Shown in pieces: positions 1 to 6,471 of a stretch of 15,188 nucleotides of DNA. The stretch's first letter is position 1. Each line of letters begins with the position of its first letter. The notes under the pieces were generated by a model. The model had not been told where the DNA came from. It did not search any database and saw nothing but the letters and a program-made list of their open reading frames with translations. Origin of the DNA: CAYVLI01 sp964452105 [NCBI: uncultured Nitrospinota bacterium] (GTDB lineage Bacteria > JAUXIQ01); assembly GCA_964452105.1 (NCBI GenBank), contig CAYVLI010000022.1, forward strand, positions 1 to 15,188, in the 5' to 3' direction. Both the position numbers and the translations under genes were made by a program.

Positions 1-22
1 CCCATAGAGAAGGCTCTTAACC

Positions 23-1366
23 ATGAAAAAAACTGAAAGCACGACCTTCATAGGTTTCATCATTAGTACTCCCTTATGGACGCTCTTCGCGGCGGGCCTT
101 CTTTTCTCACTGTTCATATCTTACGGCTACAGACAGGGCAACAGCGTATCGCAAATGAAGCCCCCTGGCCTACCCAGGGCGGAAGCGCCTCCCTTAAAAA
201 CTCTCAAACAAGGGGAAATCAGGGCTCCTCAGGTGGAAAAACTGCGCATTTATTCGGGTAAAGTCGGTGAAAGAGATACTCTTTTCAATATCCTGAAAGC
301 GCAAGGTTCATCCCCTAAACTGGTGAGTCAGGTGGTGGCGGCGGCAAAGAATCTATTCGACCTTAACCACATAAGGGTCGGCTCTCCTTACCGTCTCGGT
401 TTCGATGGCTCGGGCCGGCTGAAGATGCTCGAATACGAAATAGACGGGCAAAAATTGCTCCGCGTGGAGAAATCCAACGGTTCCTTCAGGGCCGCCACGT
501 CCCGAATAGATTACCAGACCCAGGAAGCCGCCTTCTCCGGCGTCATAAAGGCTTCACTTTACAATTCCGTGGTGGGCAGAGGGGAAAGCCCCTTGCTGGT
601 CATTCAGATGGCCAAGATATTCGCCTGGGACATCGACTTCAACACCGACCTGAGAAAAGGGGACAGCTTCAAGCTGCTGGTCGAAAAAAAGTACAGGAAC
701 GGGAAATATGTGCGGGACGGCCGCATCCTCGCCGCAGAGTTTATCAACAAGGGGAGGCCGTATCGGGCAATATACTTCGAGGACGCCGGAGTACTGGGCG
801 ACTACTATACCGAAGATGGCAAATCCCTGAGGAAGCAGTTCCTTAAAGCGCCTCTGCACTACTCGCATATCTCATCGGGTTACACACTGAGGCGCCTGCA
901 CCCCATATTGAAAAGGTACATGCCCCACCAGGGTGTGGATTACGCCGCCCCCAGGGGAACCCCCGTTGTGGCTATAGGTGACGGGAAGGTCATTCAGGCG
1001 AGGAAAAAAGGATGGAACGGACTATTCGTTAAAATCAAACATAACGGGACCTATACTTCAAGCTATGGCCACCTATCAAGAATAGGCAAAGGAATAAAGC
1101 CGGGTGTCTGGGTCAAACAGGGGCAGGTCATCGGTTATGTGGGCTCCTCGGGAATGGCGACAGGCCCGCACCTCGATTTCCGCATCCGCAGGAACGGTGA
1201 ATACGTCAACCCTCTGAAGCTTCAAATACCTCCCGCCAGAAACATATCCAGGGATGAATACGATGCTTTCGCTTCCGTGCGGGATAAGATGCTGGCAAAG
1301 TTCTCTACATCAAGAGAAAACAGGAGCGCAATGCGCGGCGACATGATAACCAACTCAGGTAAATGA
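23..1366 (+). CDS. M23-family zinc metallopeptidase, membrane anchored
   Basis: Probable peptidoglycan endopeptidase of the LytM/M23 class acting in the periplasm. The 447-residue protein has one N-terminal hydrophobic segment (about residues 9-34) that would anchor it in the inner membrane. A middle region (about 70-260) resembles the OapA/LysM-like part of MepM-type proteins, and the M23 domain covers about 280-400. The zinc-site motif HxxxD is H302/D306, and H350 sits in the usual YGH position. The last motif, normally HLH, reads GPHLDFR (H383, L384, D385), so the usual third zinc ligand His is Asp here. The start is supported by GAGAAGG nine bases upstream of the ATG. The gene stands alone, more than 400 bp from the ATP synthase genes, so its context says little. 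The family call is firm; the cleaved bond is inferred. Confidence 0.9.
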   Translation: MKKTESTTFIGFIISTPLWTLFAAGLLFSLFISYGYRQGNSVSQMKPPGLPRAEAPPLKTLKQGEIRAPQVEKLRIYSGKVGERDTLFNILKAQGSSPKLVSQVVAAAKNLFDLNHIRVGSPYRLGFDGSGRLKMLEYEIDGQKLLRVEKSNGSFRAATSRIDYQTQEAAFSGVIKASLYNSVVGRGESPLLVIQMAKIFAWDIDFNTDLRKGDSFKLLVEKKYRNGKYVRDGRILAAEFINKGRPYRAIYFEDAGVLGDYYTEDGKSLRKQFLKAPLHYSHISSGYTLRRLHPILKRYMPHQGVDYAAPRGTPVVAIGDGKVIQARKKGWNGLFVKIKHNGTYTSSYGHLSRIGKGIKPGVWVKQGQVIGYVGSSGMATGPHLDFRIRRNGEYVNPLKLQIPPARNISRDEYDAFASVRDKMLAKFSTSRENRSAMRGDMITNSGK

Positions 1367-1630
1367 CCACTCGTTCATCTCTCCATATTGCTTTTAAACC
1401 GGAGATGAATTCCCCTGCCGTCCTTCAGGCTCCTTCAACAACCTGCAGAGTCGGTTTTAAAACGGATAAAAGATTATTCTCCGCCCATTGACCTATTTAG
1501 CCCATATACTGAATTTACTTTATGAAGCTTTAAGTTACGGCCTTATGTTGAAATAAACCCGACCCAAAAAATTATTCGACCAAGACCATAAAAACCATTT
1601 ATACCAAAGGATTTATAAAATAAAAAACCC

Positions 1631-1659
1631 TTGACAAAGCGGGCTTCATCTGTTAGCTT
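1631..1659 (+). promoter_or_regulatory. Sigma70-type promoter (extended -10) for the atp genes
   Basis: A perfect TTGACA at 1631-1636 is followed after 17 bp by TAGCTT at 1654-1659. The TGT at 1651-1653 makes an extended -10. Transcription would start near 1666 and leave a leader of about 135 nt before atpZ. The AT-rich stretch upstream may act as an UP element. Confidence 0.6.
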
Positions 1660-1710
1660 TACGGCGATTTATCATTTTACATCTGCCTGAAATGGAACTA
1701 AATTAATATC

Positions 1711-1763
1711 GAGAGCCTGCTCTCTGGGCAATATTGAACGCTCTATATCACTTCAGAGAGCAG
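1711..1763 (+). promoter_or_regulatory. Competing hairpins in the atp leader
   Basis: GAGAG (1711-1715) can pair with CTCTC (1720-1724) across a 4-nt loop. The overlapping CTGCTCTCT (1717-1725) is a perfect 9-bp complement of AGAGAGCAG (1755-1763). The two pairings share bases and exclude each other. Neither is followed by a T run. A regulatory role is inference. Confidence 0.35.
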
Positions 1764-1799
1764 CGCAATTAAAACACAACGGTAAAATCCATTTCGGGC

Positions 1800-2051
1800 G
1801 TGATGATGATGAAACAAGGGAACGAGCAAAATAGGCTCCGGTTCCTGAGGGAGCTGGGCCCACTGAGCGCCATAGGCATTTATTTCGGCGTATCCGTTGT
1901 TCTGGGCATAGCCTTCGGTCTCTATCTCGACAAGAAGCTGGGAACAGCTCCCATCTTCTTCTTGATATTCATGCTGTTTGGAATAGCCGCCGGATTTGTC
2001 AACCTGTACAGGTTGACCATAAAACAGTACAAGGACGAAGATAAAAAATAG
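1800..2051 (+). CDS. atpZ: AtpZ (F0F1 ATPase gene 1 family) membrane protein
   Basis: Small accessory protein of the ATP synthase locus, 83 residues from the GTG at 1800. In-frame ATGs follow at 1803, 1806 and 1809; the weak GGG at 1796-1798 best fits one of the last two, so the true protein is probably 80 or 81 residues. Two hydrophobic segments (about 19-40 and 48-69) flank a short loop with LDKKLG, and the tail is charged (KQYKDEDKK). This matches the AtpZ/ATPase_gene1 pattern. In Bacillus, AtpZ and AtpI have been linked to divalent-cation transport and F0 assembly; that role is carried over from the family. Its stop codon directly abuts the next start, implying translational coupling. Confidence 0.8.
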   Translation: MMMMKQGNEQNRLRFLRELGPLSAIGIYFGVSVVLGIAFGLYLDKKLGTAPIFFLIFMLFGIAAGFVNLYRLTIKQYKDEDKK

Positions 2052-2453
2052 ATGAACGGCACAGCTACTTCGAACGGCCATCTGATTAACGAAATTGAGA
2101 GATACAGCTGGGGAATTCTGCTATTTCTATCCCTGTTGAGTCTGTTTCTTTTGTCTCCCCGGGTTACAATAGGCATCCTCATTGGTGGCCTCATCTGTAT
2201 CTTCAACTTCAGATGGCTGAAATTTTTTGCCAGGCGAGTCATCTATTGCGGTGACCCTTCTCGGGCCAAAGCTTTCGCCAGGGTGAGTTATCTCCTGCGT
2301 TACCTGGCAGTAGCAGTGATAATATACAGCGTATTCAAAGCCGGATTGGTTTACCCACCGGCTACTTTTCTGGGGCTTTCAGTAATCGTTATGGGCATAA
2401 CAGTGGTAGGAATAAAAAGTGCATTGACAAAAACAAATAGGAGGCGCATCTGA
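2052..2453 (+). CDS. atpI: ATP synthase subunit I (AtpI family)
   Basis: A 133-residue protein with four predicted membrane segments (about 18-34, 38-55, 80-98 and 103-124) and a basic C-terminus (KTNRRRI), as in the ATP-synt_I family. AtpI proteins assist assembly of the c ring in some bacteria and are not part of the finished enzyme. The ATG follows the atpZ stop with no gap, and its own stop overlaps the atpB start by one base (TGATG at 2451-2455). This is a tightly coupled atpZ-atpI-atpB set. The family call rests on size, topology and position, since sequence conservation in this family is low. Confidence 0.8.
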   Translation: MNGTATSNGHLINEIERYSWGILLFLSLLSLFLLSPRVTIGILIGGLICIFNFRWLKFFARRVIYCGDPSRAKAFARVSYLLRYLAVAVIIYSVFKAGLVYPPATFLGLSVIVMGITVVGIKSALTKTNRRRI

Positions 2454-3115
2454 TGGGACTGCGCGAGCCATGGCTGTTCCTGCAATTACCCGGCATCCCC
2501 GCCTACGTCGCCTATACATGGGTCATCATGGTCATTCTGGTGGTTACATCCATCGTTTTTACAAGAGGACTTAAGCTGATCCCCGTAAAGGGGCAGAACT
2601 TCTTCGAAGCCATAATACAGGGGATGATAAACTTCATGGAAGGGGTCATGGGCCCTGAAGGACCGAGATACTTCCCCCTCATAGGCACTCTCGGCTTCTT
2701 CATCTTCATCTCCAACCTGGGTGGGCTTGTCCCCGGCTTCATGTCGCCCACCAGTAACCTTAACACCACTGCGGCGTGCGCCATAGTGGTATTCATAACC
2801 TATCATGCTATAGGCTTCCGCAAGCATGGCTTGGGATACATCAAGCAATTCACCGGGCCCATACCGGCCCTGGCGCCACTAATGCTTCCGCTGGAGCTCA
2901 TAGGGCATCTCGCGAGGCCTCTCTCCCTTTCCGTCCGCCTTTTCGGAAATATCAAGGGAGAAGACCTGGTGCTTCTTATCCTGGCCTTTTTGGTTCCATA
3001 TTTCGTACCCGTTCCCATGATGCTTCTGGCTATTTTTACCAGCTTAATTCAGGCCTTCGTATTCGTTCTTTTGTCTATGATATATATCGCAGGGGCATTG
3101 CAAGAAGCGCATTAA
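2453..3115 (+). CDS. atpB: ATP synthase F0 subunit a
   Basis: Stator subunit a, which provides the two ion half-channels against the c ring in the inner membrane. At 220 residues it is short but within the family range. The signature RPLSLSVRLFGN lies in the penultimate helix region and R162 corresponds to the essential arginine (Arg210 in E. coli). Other family features are PLELIGHLARP (146-156) and a final hydrophobic helix ending YIAGALQEAH. Five or six membrane segments are visible. The start is secured by AGGAGG about nine bases upstream and a one-base overlap with atpI. About 150 bp separate it from atpE. Confidence 0.97.
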   Translation: MGLREPWLFLQLPGIPAYVAYTWVIMVILVVTSIVFTRGLKLIPVKGQNFFEAIIQGMINFMEGVMGPEGPRYFPLIGTLGFFIFISNLGGLVPGFMSPTSNLNTTAACAIVVFITYHAIGFRKHGLGYIKQFTGPIPALAPLMLPLELIGHLARPLSLSVRLFGNIKGEDLVLLILAFLVPYFVPVPMMLLAIFTSLIQAFVFVLLSMIYIAGALQEAH

Positions 3116-3266
3116 CGGCTTCGGCCCGGGCACAAAAGAGGAGGAGTAGATTTCAGGATACGGTTGTCGTGGCAGTAAAGGGGCGTGGGTCCCTCATATA
3201 AAATGCAACGGTGTTAACTTTTTTACCAGCATTGAGAAGTGTGATTTGCCGAAGGGAGGAGAGTAG

Positions 3267-3626
3267 ATGTATAAAAAGTTTGTGACCCTTGCCTTGGTCC
3301 TGGCCATTGCTTTAATCGTGGCCTTGCCCTTGGTGGCCAAAGCGGCTGAGACAGCAAGCACCGCCGGTGACAAGACCGCTAATCTCAAGTATTACTACAT
3401 CACGGCGTTTGCAAGTGCAATAGGCATAGCCATAGCGGCTTTCGGCGGCGCTATTGGCCAGGGCCTCGGTATAAAAGGCGCCATGGAGGGTATCGCGAGA
3501 AATCCCGGGGCGGGAGGTCAGATTCAGACAACCATGATCATAGGCCTCGCGCTTATCGAATCTCTGGTCATCTATACCCTTGTCACAGTGCTAATACTGC
3601 TCTTTGTGAATCCGTTCGGGCTGTGA
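3267..3626 (+). CDS. atpE: ATP synthase F0 subunit c, with signal peptide
   Basis: Rotor c-ring proteolipid. The 119-residue precursor is longer than the usual 75-90. Residues 1-27 form a signal peptide (MYKK, hydrophobic core, then LPLVAKAAE with likely cleavage near residue 26 or 27), leaving about 92 residues. Helix 1 (about 43-69) carries the glycine-rich AFGGAIGQG, followed by the polar loop ARNPGAGGQIQ. Helix 2 carries the ion-binding ALIESLVIY with carboxylate E98. Q65, E98, S99 and Y103 align with the Na+ ligands Q32, E65, S66 and Y70 of Ilyobacter tartaricus c, but the water-binding T67 is L100 here. A strong GGGAGGAG lies just upstream of the ATG. No atpF, H, A, G, D or C follows, so F1 must be encoded elsewhere. 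Confidence 0.97.
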   Translation: MYKKFVTLALVLAIALIVALPLVAKAAETASTAGDKTANLKYYYITAFASAIGIAIAAFGGAIGQGLGIKGAMEGIARNPGAGGQIQTTMIIGLALIESLVIYTLVTVLILLFVNPFGL

Positions 3627-3666
3627 CCTGAGGATATTTCACGGATAAAATTTAATCTGCCCTGAA

Positions 3667-3813
3667 GGGGGCTGTCAAAAAACAGTGTCAGTTTCATTTG
3701 TTCACCCTGGAGCGAGACCACGTTCAGGTAGCGGAGTGGTAATAAGCTTTCCGTAGTCGAAGTTACCGTTCGCAAAGCGCCAGCTCAAATGATATCTGTT
3801 TTTGACGGCCCCC
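3667..3813. repeat. MITE-like element with 18-19 bp terminal inverted repeats
   Basis: The left end 3667-3685 (GGGGGCTGTCAAAAAACAG) and the complement of the right end 3796-3813 (GGGGGCCGTCAAAAACAG) differ by one substitution and one A. An inner pair CATTTG (3693-3698) and CAAATG (3786-3791) continues the symmetry, and the core has GGTAA/TTACC. There is no transposase frame inside, which suits a miniature inverted-repeat element or the joined ends of a deleted insertion sequence. No target duplication is obvious. Confidence 0.5.
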
Positions 3814-3820
3814 TTTTTTT
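3667..3820 (+). terminator. Possible terminator for the atp operon
   Basis: The inverted repeat ends in GGCCCCC followed directly by seven T (3814-3820), about 190 bp after the atpE stop. The stem is strong but the loop is over 100 nt, unusual for an intrinsic terminator. Confidence 0.35.
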
Positions 3821-3901
3821 GCCTTCTAACCCTCAAAATGCGTAGGGAATATAAAAGGGGAACAGGGGGAGGAGCACGCGGCATGGGGGGGGAAATAAAA
3901 C

Positions 3902-3999
3902 AAAGGCCAGTGATTGGTGGAAGCTTTTCTAAACTTTCTGTTTCCTCTCCTCCTCCCCTGCCCAAAAGGAGGTTCGGAATGCTTCCTTCACTGGCCTTT
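3902..3999. repeat. Long interrupted inverted repeat
   Basis: AAAGGCCAGTGA (3902-3913) and TCACTGGCCTTT (3988-3999) are perfect 12-bp complements. Inside them GGAAGC (3919-3924) pairs with GCTTCC (3981-3986). Two further T follow the right arm. It may be a second terminator or a repetitive element; no coding sense was found. Confidence 0.5.
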
Positions 4000-4449
4000 T
4001 TCTTCTGGCTTTCTTTTTACACCCCTTCAACGGGGGAGGGGGGAGGGGCGGCAAACTCAAGACTTTATATTAACCTTTTACCACCAAAGGGAAGGGGGGA
4101 AACGCTTTAAGGGAACACCTTAATGCTTGGGACCCTTATCGTGGTTTTTTTCGGGCTTTGGGGACAAACCCTATTCTTGAGCTTCCGCTACCCTCCTCAC
4201 CGCATATTTTCTCTCATGTTATTACATTAATTATATTAAGCAAATAAAATGCCAAACCGGTCTCTACGCGCATATTTTCGAAATCACACTGCTAAATAAT
4301 TGATTATAAAAGATAAATATTAAAAACTGGGAAAGGTATTCGAGGGGTAACCGGGTGTTTGTTTCTCGAATATGAGAATATATAGCGATTGTTTTCTATT
4401 TATGAGAAATATTTTCACCGCTCCTCTTATTAAGAAGGAACAGGTCGGT

Positions 4450-5292
4450 TCATTCCGGAGGGATAGGGATCAATTTCCTATAATAGTATAGCACGGCGGC
4501 GGTGAGCAATGTGAATATCAATATTCCTATTCCGATCTTTTTCCTTTTTTTCAACTCTTTTTTTATCTGTTCGATCTCCGAGGAAATGGTGTCGACTTTT
4601 TTGCCCAGCGATTCTGCGGCTGTCTTAATCTTGTCCATGGAGAATGTATGGAAAACAGTGCCGAGGCTTGCGTTTTCGGTATCAGCTTTGTTCAATTCAT
4701 CCTCTACGCTCGAAGGCAGGTAGGGCCTGTACTTTTCTGCGCTCGTCTCCACGCTTCCCAGCTTCTTTTGCGCACTCAAAATCATGGACCCTATGACGTC
4801 TCCCCGGGAGTCATCATGGCATGTGGAACATATTTTCTCCTGAATTCCATTCAGAGACGGCCGCTTCACGCTGTGGGCCGTATGGCAGGTGACGCAGTTG
4901 GGAACCCCCATGGCGTAATGAGTGCTCTCCGAATAGTTGTCTTTGATGTTCATGTGGCATTTGCCGCAGAAATCCGGAATATCGTCTTCAGAGGGTTTTC
5001 CCAAAAAACCTATCTTCCTCGCTATCTCGGGCGAGGATCCGTGGGCGAGCCAGCTTGCATCCGCATCCTTTGGGTCTCCGCCATGGCAGGCGTCGCAGGT
5101 GGTACCCACTCCCTGGTGAATACTCTCCTTCCAGAGTTTTACCGGTTCTCCAGCCTTTCCGCTCAGTTTCGAGTGGCACAATATACAAGAGCTTTCAGCA
5201 ATTTCCGTCGCCGGCGCCCGGCCTACCCATGCAACTGCGAGAAAGACCATGGCAAGGAATATGAGTACCCTCCCCGGATTAATCCTATTCAT
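4450..5292 (-). CDS. Membrane-anchored pentahaem c-type cytochrome
   Basis: Periplasmic electron carrier, last gene of the Rieske/cytochrome b operon. The 280-residue protein starts with a signal peptide (1-29, ending RAPATE). It has five CxxCH haem sites at 36-40, 66-70, 109-113, 133-137 and 155-159. After the haem domain comes a charged, helical stretch likely to form a coiled coil (about 195-252), then a C-terminal membrane helix (about 253-272). The haem part would therefore sit on a stalk outside the inner membrane. The start has GGAG about 11 bases upstream, and 22 bp separate it from the preceding gene. Its likely job is to take electrons from the Rieske protein in place of cytochrome c1 or f; this is inferred from the operon. 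I do not recognise a named family. Confidence 0.9.
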   Translation of the reverse strand: MNRINPGRVLIFLAMVFLAVAWVGRAPATEIAESSCILCHSKLSGKAGEPVKLWKESIHQGVGTTCDACHGGDPKDADASWLAHGSSPEIARKIGFLGKPSEDDIPDFCGKCHMNIKDNYSESTHYAMGVPNCVTCHTAHSVKRPSLNGIQEKICSTCHDDSRGDVIGSMILSAQKKLGSVETSAEKYRPYLPSSVEDELNKADTENASLGTVFHTFSMDKIKTAAESLGKKVDTISSEIEQIKKELKKRKKIGIGILIFTLLTAAVLYYYRKLIPIPPE

Positions 5293-5314
5293 ATTACAGG
5301 TTCTCCATCAAGTA

Positions 5315-5722
5315 TCAGGAATATTTTCCCCAGACGGTTAAAACGACAAATATGCAGATGGCGGCTATACATACGGGGGTGAAGATCGGCCTCCTGGCCG
5401 GATGCCGTCTTTTACTCTTTTCCCAGAAGGGAAGCAGCAAAATAACTATGCCCAGAACGGTCTGAATCATCATTCCGGCTATTTCATTGGGAATGAGTTT
5501 CAGCATCTGGTAAGAGGACAGGAAGTACCACTCCGGTTTAATATGCGCAGGTGTATTCATGGGGTTGGCCGGCTCGTGCATCCCGTAAGGCAGGAAAATA
5601 ACCATCGTCAATAATACCCCCAGGAACACGAAAAAAGCCACCCCGAATCTCAGCAGTTCATGTGGGAAAAAAGGTTCACCTTGATGAGCGTTTTGCTTGT
5701 GCATGGAGTTTTGTTCAGCCAT
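5315..5722 (-). CDS. Cytochrome b C-terminal subunit (subunit IV-like)
   Basis: Integral membrane subunit matching the C-terminal half of cytochrome b, or subunit IV of b6f. It has 135 residues with three membrane segments (about 25-45, 82-100 and 112-130). The quinol-oxidation (Qo) motif PEWY is at 63-66 in KPEWYFLSSYQMLK. The start is supported by GAGGTGA just upstream. It follows the b6-type subunit after 79 bp, so cytochrome b is split into two polypeptides as in b6f-type complexes. The N-terminus is hydrophilic and His/Gln rich, and no haem-binding site is expected. Confidence 0.92.
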   Translation of the reverse strand: MAEQNSMHKQNAHQGEPFFPHELLRFGVAFFVFLGVLLTMVIFLPYGMHEPANPMNTPAHIKPEWYFLSSYQMLKLIPNEIAGMMIQTVLGIVILLLPFWEKSKRRHPARRPIFTPVCIAAICIFVVLTVWGKYS

Positions 5723-5801
5723 GATGTGTCACCTCATATATGACTACAGGCAACTGTCTCATTTCCTTCAAAATGGGGCTTATTCCCCGGCAATACGTAT
5801 T

Positions 5802-6470
5802 TCAGAATTGGCCGGCGACCCCTGTTCTCCGTATCATTACGAAATGCCACCCGGCGAAAGCGCTGAGCAGCGCGGGAAGAGCCACCACGTGCATCGCAAA
5901 AAACCTGGTAAGGGTGGCTCCACTGACATGCTCGCTTCCTCGGGCCATCCTGACCAGCCAGTCGCCTATCACCGGCATTGCGCTGGGCATATTCGTACCC
6001 ACGGTAGCTCCCCAGTAAGAGAGCTGAGTCCAGGGTAAAAGGTACCCGGTGAAGCTGACAACCATGGTAAGCCCGAAGAGAAACATACCCGAAATCCAGT
6101 GCAGCTCCCTGGGCTTCTGATATGCGTTATAGAAAAGCACTCTAACCATGTGGGCCATGACCAGCACGATCATGGTGTTTGCACCTATGGCGTGAACACG
6201 CTGTATAAGCCATCCATAGGGAACCTCCTTCACGATGAACTCCACGCTGCTGAAAGCGAGTTCAGGAGTCGGCCTGTAGTACATCATGAGAAAAACGCCG
6301 GTAATCACCTGGATTATGAAGGTGGTGAAAGAGAGACCCCCAAGACAGTAGAGCCAGTTTATATGCGGCGGAACTATCTTTTTGGTGGTGTTTTTCTCCA
6401 GCTCTTCCTTTATGGTAAATCGTTCATCCACCCAGTCCAGGAGAGCGTTTCCACGTTTATTGTTGAACAT
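5802..6470 (-). CDS. Cytochrome b6-type subunit of a Rieske/b complex
   Basis: N-terminal, dihaem part of cytochrome b in a quinol-oxidising complex. From the ATG at 6470 it has 222 residues and four membrane helices. Haem b ligands are H93 and H107 in helix B and H194 and H209 in helix D; spacings of 14 and 15 are the b6 pattern (bc1 has 14 and 14). PPHINWLYCLGG near the N-terminus matches b6 and keeps the cysteine (C42) that binds the extra haem ci in b6f. YYRP, KPREL and GYLLPW are also b6-like. The frame extends to a TTG at 6488, but GGGAGGT at 6480-6486 favours the ATG at 6470, which overlaps nothing. It follows the Rieske stop directly. Confidence 0.95.
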   Translation of the reverse strand: MFNNKRGNALLDWVDERFTIKEELEKNTTKKIVPPHINWLYCLGGLSFTTFIIQVITGVFLMMYYRPTPELAFSSVEFIVKEVPYGWLIQRVHAIGANTMIVLVMAHMVRVLFYNAYQKPRELHWISGMFLFGLTMVVSFTGYLLPWTQLSYWGATVGTNMPSAMPVIGDWLVRMARGSEHVSGATLTRFFAMHVVALPALLSAFAGWHFVMIRRTGVAGQF

Positions 6471-6471
6471 T

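Larger units (their letters stand above)
1367..1799. other. Intergenic region upstream of the ATP synthase genes
   Basis: No credible gene. Just after the peptidase stop there is an imperfect hairpin (1376-1384 with 1401-1407) without a T run, so it is not a convincing terminator. The right half holds the candidate promoter and leader hairpins listed separately. The stretch 1540-1640 is AT rich. Confidence 0.6.
3627..4449. other. Gene-free region between convergent atp and cytochrome operons
   Basis: About 820 bp with no credible gene. In order it holds a 147-bp inverted-repeat element (3667-3813), a second long inverted repeat (3902-3999), G-rich and C-rich runs including eight G at 3885-3892 and G5-A-G6-A-G4 at 4032-4048, a small hairpin TTAAGG/CCTTAA (4107-4123), and an AT-rich tail (4200-4430). 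Translated frames here are low-complexity, rich in Pro, Gly and Arg, and have no ribosome site. Both flanking operons read towards it, so it must end both transcripts; no clear terminator for the minus-strand cytochrome operon was found. Confidence 0.6.

Noticed and set aside
3702-3965. Minus-strand frame of 87 codons across the inverted-repeat element
   Set aside because: It reads through the repeat arms and has no transposase motif; considered as an insertion-sequence remnant but not supported as a gene.
3802-4123. Two plus-strand frames of 102 and 69 codons after the MITE-like element
   Set aside because: Low-complexity Pro/Gly/Arg translations of G- and C-rich repeats, with no recognisable domain or ribosome site.
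4648-5382. Plus-strand open frame of 244 codons
   Set aside because: Antisense to the anchored pentahaem cytochrome and to the end of the subunit-IV-like gene, both well supported by CxxCH sites and PEWY.
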